7,768 bases of DNA, from contig JAFXPV010000082.1 of assembly GCA_017527625.1 (NCBI GenBank), forward strand, positions 1 through 7,768, written 5' to 3'. A program made the position numbers and the translations under genes. The DNA comes from Bacteroidales bacterium. Lineage in GTDB: Bacteria > Bacteroidota > Bacteroidia > Bacteroidales > UBA932. A model generated the notes under the pieces. It was not told the DNA's origin. It saw nothing but the letters and a program-made list of their open reading frames with translations, and searched no databases. Below, in pieces: positions 1 through 5,032 of the stretch. The first letter of the stretch is position 1, and the number at the start of each line of letters is the position of its first letter.

Positions 1-68
1 GACGGGTGCTGGGCCCACACCATCAGCGGTGCGGCCAGCAACAGAATAAATAGACTTAAGCGTTTCAT
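1..68 (-). CDS. N-terminus of an exported protein (partial, runs off the left edge)
   Basis: The minus strand has an ATG at 66-68 opening a frame that stays open to the window edge (22 complete codons). It reads as a Sec signal peptide: Lys-Arg at residues 2-3, a hydrophobic core of Leu/Ile/Phe/Ala at about 4-18, then Val-Trp-Ala-Gln, a typical signal peptidase I site with cleavage after Ala19. There is no lipobox Cys in the visible part, so a soluble periplasmic or outer-membrane protein is more likely than a lipoprotein. It starts 20 bases after the stop of the SAH-hydrolase gene on the same strand with no visible promoter between, so the two are probably co-transcribed. The mature protein is outside the window, so no function can be given. 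Confidence 0.72.
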   Translation of the reverse strand, partial: MKRLSLFILLLAAPLMVWAQHP

Positions 69-88
69 ATTTTTAGTGTCAGGAATTG

Positions 89-1339
89 TCATTCTCCGTA
101 GATGTAGCGGTGCTGCTCTTCGGTGAGGCAGTCGATGCTGACTCCGAGGGTGGCGAGCTTGCGGCGGGCCACTTCGTCGTCGATGGCCTCGGGAACCTGG
201 ATGACCATATCGCCGGGAACGCGGCCGAGCGGGTGGTTAGTGGCTATGTAGCGGGCGCTCAGGGCCTGGATGGCGAAGGACATATCCATAATCTCGGCGG
301 GATGGCCGTCGCCGGCAGCGAGGTTCACCAGACGGCCCTGGGCCAGGATGTAGATGGTGCGGCCGTCGGGCAGCTCGTATGCCTCGATGTCCTTGCGGGC
401 GGGACGGTGGCTGACTGACATAGCGGCCAGGTCGGGGATGTTCACTTCGCAGTCGAAGTGGCCGGCGTTACAGCAGATGGCTCCGTCTTTCATTACGCGG
501 AAATCCTCGGCTGTAATGATGTCCTTGCAGCCAGTGACGGTGATGAAGAAGTCGCCGAGAGGGGCTGCCTGCCGCATCGGCATCACCTGGAAGCCGTCCA
601 TCACTGCCTCAATCGCCTTGACGGGATCCACCTCCGTCACGATGACTCTGGCGCCGAGGCCCTTGGCGCGCATAGCGACGCCTTTGCCGCACCAGCCGTA
701 TCCAGCCACCACTGCCGTCTTGCCGGCCACTATGAGGTTGGTGGTGCGGTTGATGCCGTTCCACACCGACTGGCCGGTGCCGTAGCGGTTGTCGAAGAGG
801 TGTTTGCAGGACGCGTCGTTCACCAGCACCATCGGGAAGGCCAGCTTGCGGGCCTTGTTCATCGCGTTCAGGCGCAGGATGCCGGTGGTGGTCTCTTCGC
901 AGCCTCCCATCACGCCGCTGAGCAATTTCGGGAAAGCGGTGTGTATCTTGTTGACCAGGTCTCCGCCGTCGTCTATTATGATGTTGGGGCCGGCTTCTAT
1001 CACTTTCGTGATGTGGCGGTCATATTCCGCGTCGCTGGCGTCATACCAGGCGAAGACGTTCAGGCCGTCGTGCACGAGCGCGGCGGCTATGTCGTCCTGG
1101 GTGGACAAGGGGTTGCTGCCAGTGACGAACATCTGGGCTCCGCCGGCTGCCAGGGTCTTGCAGAGATATGCTGTCTTTGCCTCAAGGTGCACCGACAGGG
1201 CTATCTTCAGTCCGGCGAAGGGCTTGGTTTCTTCGAATTCTTTTTTGAGGGCGGAAAGCAGGGGCATATGCGCTGCCACCCAGTCTATCTTGAGCTTGCC
1301 GTCGGGCCAAAGCTCGGGATTCCTTATTTCGTATGCCAT
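89..1339 (-). CDS. ahcY: S-adenosylhomocysteine hydrolase family protein, short archaeal/Thermotoga-type (possible S-inosylhomocysteine hydrolase)
   Basis: A 416-residue cytosolic NAD-dependent hydrolase of the methyl cycle, which splits S-adenosylhomocysteine (or its deaminated form) into homocysteine and nucleoside. Visible motifs are STQDD (79-83), DDGGD (123-127), EETTTG (148-153), the catalytic Lys179-Asp183-Asn184 segment, the Rossmann NAD site GYGWCGKG (213-220) with acidic ITE-type strand end VTEVD (234-238), GHFD (293-296) and GRLVNL/GHP (335-347). It is shorter than the usual 430-470-residue bacterial or eukaryotic form. It ends shortly after the LTEEQ segment, so it lacks the C-terminal Lys/Tyr tail that reaches into the partner subunit's NAD site in the human enzyme. 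In the substrate pocket the human His-x-Thr-x-Glu (55/57/59) reads His51-x-Glu53-x-Lys55, and human Met351 is Asp344. These changes make the adenosyl specificity doubtful. The start is the ATG at 1337-1339 behind a TATCTTTG promoter element. Family assignment is very secure; the exact substrate is not. Confidence 0.96.
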   Translation of the reverse strand: MAYEIRNPELWPDGKLKIDWVAAHMPLLSALKKEFEETKPFAGLKIALSVHLEAKTAYLCKTLAAGGAQMFVTGSNPLSTQDDIAAALVHDGLNVFAWYDASDAEYDRHITKVIEAGPNIIIDDGGDLVNKIHTAFPKLLSGVMGGCEETTTGILRLNAMNKARKLAFPMVLVNDASCKHLFDNRYGTGQSVWNGINRTTNLIVAGKTAVVAGYGWCGKGVAMRAKGLGARVIVTEVDPVKAIEAVMDGFQVMPMRQAAPLGDFFITVTGCKDIITAEDFRVMKDGAICCNAGHFDCEVNIPDLAAMSVSHRPARKDIEAYELPDGRTIYILAQGRLVNLAAGDGHPAEIMDMSFAIQALSARYIATNHPLGRVPGDMVIQVPEAIDDEVARRKLATLGVSIDCLTEEQHRYIYGE

Positions 1340-1349
1340 TTATTTATAA

Positions 1350-1378
1350 TTGTTTTCCACAAAGATAGTTTAACTTTG
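1350..1378 (+). promoter_or_regulatory. Bacteroidota-type promoter for the nucleotidyltransferase-GH53 pair
   Basis: TAACTTTG at 1371-1378 matches the -7 consensus TAnnTTTG, and a TTG at 1350-1352 lies 18 bases upstream, close to the usual -33 spacing. The predicted start of transcription is near 1384-1386, inside the palindrome 1381-1390, leaving a leader of about 25 bases before the ATG at 1411. Transcription from here should cover both plus-strand genes. Confidence 0.6.
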
Positions 1379-1381
1379 TGG
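1357..1381. repeat. 8-bp perfect inverted repeat holding two opposed -7 elements
   Basis: CCACAAAG (1357-1364) and CTTTGTGG (1374-1381) are perfect reverse complements with a 9-base spacer. Each arm contributes the TTTG part of a -7 element, one for each strand. The arrangement means both divergent promoters share the same stretch of DNA. It may simply follow from two TTTG boxes facing each other, but the extra GTGG/CCAC match on both sides goes beyond the promoter consensus. Confidence 0.7.
1360..1367 (-). promoter_or_regulatory. Bacteroidota-type -7 promoter element for the SAH-hydrolase gene
   Basis: Read on the minus strand, this is TATCTTTG, an exact match to the Bacteroidota -7 consensus TAnnTTTG. 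It lies 20 bases before the start codon, giving a leader of roughly 10-15 bases. No good -33 TTG is seen at the expected distance, so the promoter may be weak or activator-dependent. It sits in the left arm of the inverted repeat 1357-1381 and faces the plus-strand -7 element. Confidence 0.6.
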
Positions 1382-1390
1382 TGATATCAC
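1381..1390. promoter_or_regulatory. Perfect 10-bp palindrome, candidate operator
   Basis: GTGATATCAC is its own reverse complement. It overlaps the predicted transcription start of the plus-strand promoter and lies upstream of the minus-strand -7 element, a position where a bound dimeric regulator could affect both directions. No regulator gene is visible in the window, so its role is inferred from position only. Confidence 0.35.
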
Positions 1391-1410
1391 TTTTTTAAGC
1401 ACGTGAATAA

Positions 1411-2145
1411 ATGAAAAATATAGTTTTGGCTGCCGGATACGCCACCAGGATGTATCCGCTAACTGAGAATTTTCCCAAACCGCTGCTGCCCGTAGGTTCG
1501 AGCACGATTCTGGACAAGATGCTGGAGGATGTGGACGCTCTGGATGAGATTGACGAGCACATCATAGTCACCAACCACCGCTTCATCGGCATTTTCGAGG
1601 AGTGGAGCAAGGAGGCTTCCAAGCGCTACTCGAAGCCCATCCGCCTGCTCGACGACGGCTCTACTTCGAATGACAACCGCATCGGGGCCGTGGGTGACCT
1701 CATCGCCGCCATCCGGAAATTCGACATCAAGGACGACATCCTTGTCGCAGCCGCCGACAACCTGCTGGACTTTTCGCTCTCTTCGCTGGTGTCTTTCTTC
1801 AAGGAGAAGGGTACTGCCGTGATTTTCTATTACGACGAGATGGACGAGGCTAGGCTGCACCGCTGCGGCGTCATCTGTATGGATGAGGACGGGCGCGTGA
1901 CCGATATGGAGGAGAAGCCCGCCGAGCCGAAGAGCCACCACGTCACTCCGCCTTTCTACATCTATGGTGCGAAGGACATCCCCGTAATCCTCGACGCCAT
2001 CGCCAACGGCTGCCAGTGGGACGCTCCCGGCAACCTGGCCGGCCACATTTCCCGCGTCAGCGAGCTCCACGCTATGAAGATGCCGGGCAAACGCCTGGAC
2101 ATCGGAAGTCTTGAAGGCTACCGCGCCATCAGCGGGCAGAACTGA
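1411..2145 (+). CDS. Sugar-1-phosphate nucleotidyltransferase family protein
   Basis: A 244-residue single-domain cytosolic enzyme of the NTP_transferase fold, which joins an NTP to a sugar (or similar) phosphate to give an activated precursor for cell-surface glycans. The N-terminal nucleotide loop is at residues 6-18 (LAAGYATRMYPLT), followed by PKPLLPV (22-28) with the catalytic Lys. AADN (114-117) supplies the metal-binding Asp116, EEKP (167-170) the sugar-site Glu, and DIGSLEGY (230-237) the second metal Asp. The length fits the catalytic domain alone; there is no left-handed beta-helix acyltransferase tail. Sequence alone does not tell whether the substrate is glucose, mannose, another sugar or phosphocholine. 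The start at 1411 gives a complete glycine-rich loop right after Met-Lys-Asn. The stop is one base before the next ATG, so it is translationally linked to the GH53 gene. Confidence 0.88.
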   Translation: MKNIVLAAGYATRMYPLTENFPKPLLPVGSSTILDKMLEDVDALDEIDEHIIVTNHRFIGIFEEWSKEASKRYSKPIRLLDDGSTSNDNRIGAVGDLIAAIRKFDIKDDILVAAADNLLDFSLSSLVSFFKEKGTAVIFYYDEMDEARLHRCGVICMDEDGRVTDMEEKPAEPKSHHVTPPFYIYGAKDIPVILDAIANGCQWDAPGNLAGHISRVSELHAMKMPGKRLDIGSLEGYRAISGQN

Positions 2146-2146
2146 G

Positions 2147-3346
2147 ATGAAAAGGCTGTTTATAATTAACATCGCCGTCGCCGCGATGATGGCCGCTATG
2201 GCTTTCTCCTGCGGCCGGACGCCGGTCCCGGACCCGGAGCCGCAGCCGGAGCCGCCTGCCGAGGAGACTGCAATGTATGTGGGCGGGGATATTTCCGTCC
2301 TGCAGAGCTATGAGGATGCCGGGGTCGATTTCCTGGATCCTGACGGCAAGAAGATTGCGGATGTGCTGGACTATCTGGGCGGCGAGGCCGTGGGCTGGAA
2401 TGCGCAGCGCGTGCGTCTTTTCGTGAATCCTTCGCAGAAGGATCCCGACGGAAAGACCGACGCACAGGTCTGCCAGAATCTTGACTATGTGGTTCGTCTC
2501 AGCAAGCGCATCAAGGCGAAGGGTTTAGCGCTGCTTTTGGACTTCCATTACAGCGACACTTGGGCGGATCCTTCGAACCAGTGGATCCCGAAGGAGTGGG
2601 CTTCTCTGAGCGAGGCGCAGCTGGCTACTAAGGTGTACGACTACACGAAGGCCTGTCTGGAGCGCTTAGTGGCGGAGGGCGCAGCTCCCGACTTCATCCA
2701 GCCGGGCAATGAGATTTCTTACGGAATGCTATGGAGCGCCGACGTCAACCGTTCGTCGAAGACCAACCGCTGCTACAGCGATTCTCCCGACGCCAACTGG
2801 AGCCGTTTCGTCAATTTGCTCAGTCAGGCCGTGAAGGCTTGCCGGGAGGTCTGCCCGAAGGCGAAGATCGTCATCCACACTGAGCGTGCCGGCCAGCCGC
2901 AGGTGCTGAAAAGTTTCTACACGAGGATGGCTTCCCTGGATTATGATGTGATAGGTCTCTCCTACTATCCTTTCTGGCACAATTCGCTTTCTGTGCTGTC
3001 GCAGTCGCTGGATATGCTTGCTTCTTCTTTCCCCGACAAGAAGGTGCAGATCGTGGAGACGGCTTATTACTATCAGTGGCAGCCGAAGGTGGGCGGCGGC
3101 ATCGACTATGATTTTTCTTCGAAATGGCCTGTCTCTCCCCAGGGCCAGGAGGCTTTTGCCAAGGACCTGATTGCCGAGCTGAAGAAGCACGGCAATGTGA
3201 ACGCTCTCTACTGGTGGTTCCCCGAGGAGAACGGCAACGGTCCTGACAACAGGGTTCTCAGTTACTGGGTGAACCGTGGTCTGTGGGATGACAACACGCA
3301 CAAGGCGCTTCCCGCTCTGTTTATCCTGAAGAATTTCGTGAGGTAG
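2147..3346 (+). CDS. GH53 arabinogalactan endo-beta-1,4-galactanase, lipoprotein
   Basis: A 399-residue glycoside hydrolase of family 53, which cuts the beta-1,4-galactan side chains of plant pectin. Residues 1-21 are a lipoprotein signal peptide ending Ala-Phe-Ser-Cys22-Gly. A Pro/Glu-rich linker (about 27-40) leads into one (beta/alpha)8 domain. Family-typical motifs are GGDIS (46-50), QRVRLFVNP (87-95), LDFHYSDTWADP (131-142), the acid/base Glu189 in GNE, and the nucleophile Glu304 in ETAYYY. The C-terminal end (NRGLWDDNTHKALPAL) is also family-like. Residues after Cys22 (Gly-Arg-Thr) include no acidic cluster of the kind known to send Bacteroidota lipoproteins to the cell surface, so a periplasm-facing anchor is likely (inference). 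The ATG at 2147 is chosen over a TTG at 2111 because only it places the signal peptide at the N-terminus. No susC/susD genes are adjacent. Confidence 0.93.
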   Translation: MKRLFIINIAVAAMMAAMAFSCGRTPVPDPEPQPEPPAEETAMYVGGDISVLQSYEDAGVDFLDPDGKKIADVLDYLGGEAVGWNAQRVRLFVNPSQKDPDGKTDAQVCQNLDYVVRLSKRIKAKGLALLLDFHYSDTWADPSNQWIPKEWASLSEAQLATKVYDYTKACLERLVAEGAAPDFIQPGNEISYGMLWSADVNRSSKTNRCYSDSPDANWSRFVNLLSQAVKACREVCPKAKIVIHTERAGQPQVLKSFYTRMASLDYDVIGLSYYPFWHNSLSVLSQSLDMLASSFPDKKVQIVETAYYYQWQPKVGGGIDYDFSSKWPVSPQGQEAFAKDLIAELKKHGNVNALYWWFPEENGNGPDNRVLSYWVNRGLWDDNTHKALPALFILKNFVR

Positions 3347-4450
3347 CTAGTCGCTGAAGTTGTGGTCGACGACGACCATCACCTGCATTCCGGGGATGAG
3401 TGCGCTCAGTTCTTCGGTCAGCGCCTTGCATAGCGCCGGCTCGTCGTGCACTGAATAGTCGGGCACTACGTCCACCGACACGAGGTTATCTTCTTCCGAG
3501 CAGTAGAATCCGTGGATCTGGACTATCTCGGGATGGGCTGCCAGGGTGCGTGTCACGAGTGTCTGGAGTTCCTTGCGTTTGTTTTCTCCTGTCGCTATCG
3601 AGTAGATTCCCACGGTCATTATGATGTTGTGTTTCATATACATCATAGCTGATATCTTGCGGGTCAGTCCGTGGATTTCCTGCGCTGTCAGGGTGTCGTT
3701 GACGCTGACGTGGAGTGATCCGATCATCAGGTCGTGGCCGTAGTTATGGAGGATTATGTCGTATATCCCGTGGACTTCGTCGAACTCCATTATTTCTTTT
3801 TTGATGGAGGCAATCAGTTTGGGTGACACTCTCGCTCCCAGCAGTTCGTTCACGGGGGATGCTATCATCTCGACGCCGGCTTTGATGATGAAGATTGATA
3901 TCAACGCGCCGAGGATGCCGTCGAGGGATACTCCCCATAGGAGCATTATGCCTGCGGAGATGAGTGTTGCCAGCGTGATGATGGCGTCAAAGAGGGCGTC
4001 AGACCCGGATGCCACCAGTGCGTCGCTCTCGAGTTTTTCACCTTGTTTCTTGACATAGCGTCCGAGGAGCAGCTTGACGACGATTGCCACGATGATGACT
4101 ATGAGTGTGGCTGTGGTATAGCTGGGTTCGGTGGGGTTTATGATTTTCTTGACGGATTCGATGAGTGAGGTGATACCTGCGGACAGCACGATGACGGCGA
4201 TGATGATCGCGCTGAAGTACTCGACGCGTCCGTGTCCGTAAGGGTGCTCGCGATCGGCAGGACGCTGCGACAGTTTGGTCCCGACGATAGTTATCACGCT
4301 CGACAGGGCGTCGCTAAGGTTGTTCACGGCGTCCATCACGATCGCGAAGCTGTGCGCCAGCACACCCACTATCGCCTTGAATGTCGCCAGCAGGACATTA
4401 GTCAAAACTCCGACGACGCTAGTCTTGATGATTTGTTGACTGCGGTTCAT
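3347..4450 (-). CDS. Cation diffusion facilitator (CDF) efflux transporter, Mn-type metal site, doubled C-terminal domain
   Basis: A 367-residue inner-membrane antiporter that exports divalent metal. Six hydrophobic segments lie at about 9-31, 34-57, 79-101, 113-131, 150-172 and 177-197. The conserved loop HPYGHGRVEYFSA (69-81) is diagnostic of the family. The transport site reads Asn43-xxx-Asp47 in helix 2 and Asp151-xxx-Asp155 in helix 5. Zinc exporters usually have His-xxx-Asp in helix 5, and Asn-Asp/Asp-Asp is the pattern described for MntE-like manganese exporters, so Mn(II) is the best guess. The protein exceeds the usual ~300 residues. After the first cytosolic domain (about 208-286) a second stretch of about 75 residues (293-367) has a similar layout, suggesting a tandem copy. 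The start at 4448-4450 lies just behind a TACCTTTG element. Its stop abuts that of the converging GH53 gene with no bases between. Confidence 0.94.
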   Translation of the reverse strand: MNRSQQIIKTSVVGVLTNVLLATFKAIVGVLAHSFAIVMDAVNNLSDALSSVITIVGTKLSQRPADREHPYGHGRVEYFSAIIIAVIVLSAGITSLIESVKKIINPTEPSYTTATLIVIIVAIVVKLLLGRYVKKQGEKLESDALVASGSDALFDAIITLATLISAGIMLLWGVSLDGILGALISIFIIKAGVEMIASPVNELLGARVSPKLIASIKKEIMEFDEVHGIYDIILHNYGHDLMIGSLHVSVNDTLTAQEIHGLTRKISAMMYMKHNIIMTVGIYSIATGENKRKELQTLVTRTLAAHPEIVQIHGFYCSEEDNLVSVDVVPDYSVHDEPALCKALTEELSALIPGMQVMVVVDHNFSD

Positions 4451-4455
4451 AGCTG

Positions 4456-4463
4456 CAAAGGTA
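4456..4463 (-). promoter_or_regulatory. Bacteroidota-type -7 promoter element for the CDF gene
   Basis: On the minus strand this reads TACCTTTG, an exact TAnnTTTG match, within the TACCTTTGCA form often seen close to Bacteroidota start codons. It is only 5 bases from the ATG, so the transcript would be leaderless or nearly so if this element is used. No clear -33 TTG was found at the expected distance. Confidence 0.5.
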
Positions 4464-4521
4464 ATCTATTTTTCATTATGAGTGTGGGATTAAAATTCCC
4501 AAGTGCGGCAGCAATGTTGTC

Positions 4522-4638
4522 TTCCGCAGTATGCGAGTCGGCGGCCTAAGTCGCATACCGTGGAGCGAATATGCGGGATAAAACCTGTTTTTGGCTCCGT
4601 GGTATGTGGATTTTGACCGAAAGTCGCATACTGCGGAA
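4522..4638. repeat. Cluster of TCGCATAC motifs with a perfect 15-bp inverted pair
   Basis: TTCCGCAGTATGCGA at 4522-4536 is the exact reverse complement of TCGCATACTGCGGAA at 4624-4638. A third copy of the core, AAGTCGCATAC, lies at 4548-4558 and repeats directly at 4621-4631. The first and third copies also form an 8-bp inverted pair (4529-4536 with 4551-4558). The stretch has no credible gene. The three copies could be binding sites of a regulator or recombinase, ends of a decayed element, or stem-forming RNA. Nothing in the sequence decides between these. Confidence 0.7.
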
Positions 4639-4668
4639 TTGGTTTGCGTTTTTGGATTCAGCGCGGTG

Positions 4669-4843
4669 GCTCACCCCAGTAGGAAAGAAGGGCCTTCGGG
4701 AAGCTCGTTCGCTTCGCTCTCTCGTACCCTCCCATTGCCTGCTTCGTCATCGCTGCGCGATAACTCGCATTCAACGGGCACCCTCCCCTTCCCTGGCCGG
4801 GTGGCCATGTTCCCTCAGACCCTTCTTTCCTGATGGGGTAAGC
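4669..4843. mobile_element. 175-bp element with 24-bp imperfect terminal inverted repeats (MITE-like dispersed repeat)
   Basis: Positions 4669-4692 and the reverse complement of 4820-4843 agree at 21 of 24 bases, both containing AGGAAAGAAGGG and ACCCCA. Between them lie 127 GC-rich bases with small hairpins: GAAGG-G-CCTTC (4687-4697), ATCGC-TGC-GCGAT (4749-4761) and TGGCC-GGGT-GGCCA (4794-4807). Open frames cross it but show no protein-like pattern, and it encodes no transposase. Small size, terminal inverted repeats and no coding capacity fit a miniature inverted-repeat element or similar dispersed repeat. No convincing target-site duplication was found at the edges, so mobility is inferred. 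A structured RNA or a bidirectional terminator-like fold is the main alternative. Confidence 0.55.
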
Positions 4844-5032
4844 TGTACGGTATTTTGTGCTAAGCCACTATATTGTATCGCGATTTGGTACAATCGTTTT
4901 CTATTTTTGAATTTGCATAATGCCTTTTCTTATTCCTTTGAGGACAACCGGATTTATAATAATCTTAGGATAAAAAAGCGATATTTATTAACTTACGCGT
5001 TTAGTTTAGAACCACCATTTATTACAATACCT
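4844..5032 (+). promoter_or_regulatory. AT-rich leader and probable promoter region of hsdM
   Basis: These 189 bases are much richer in A and T than the repeat before and the genes to the left. They contain TATTTTTG at 4902-4909, an exact -7 match to TAnnTTTG. A TTTG at 4884-4887 is only 14 bases upstream, shorter than the usual -33 spacing, so the promoter is tentative. ATTGTA (4872-4877) and TACAAT (4889-4894) form a 6-bp inverted repeat, and CGATT (4881-4885) with AATCG (4892-4896) a second one overlapping it, a possible operator just upstream of the -7 element. If this promoter is used, the leader is about 115 bases. No small gene is seen here. Confidence 0.4.

Noticed and set aside
458..1384. 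Long open frame (308 codons) on the plus strand.
   Set aside because: It is the antisense shadow of the clearly homologous SAH-hydrolase gene; GC-rich codon use keeps opposite frames open.
1459..2172. Long minus-strand frame (237 codons).
   Set aside because: It is antisense to the nucleotidyltransferase, which has all family motifs on the plus strand.
4591..4833. An 80-residue open frame across the repeat element.
   Set aside because: It is Ser/Pro-rich without domain pattern, lies almost entirely over the repeat element, and several frames are open there by base composition alone.
4661..4860. Target-site duplication flanking the 175-bp element.
   Set aside because: Bases on the two sides (ending GCGCGGTG and starting TGTACGGT) share no convincing direct repeat.
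4571..5032. N-terminal extension of hsdM by 154 residues, since the frame is open upstream.
   Set aside because: The extra sequence is read from the inverted-repeat element and the AT-rich leader and has no HsdM homology; the usual HsdM N-terminus begins at the ATG at 5033.
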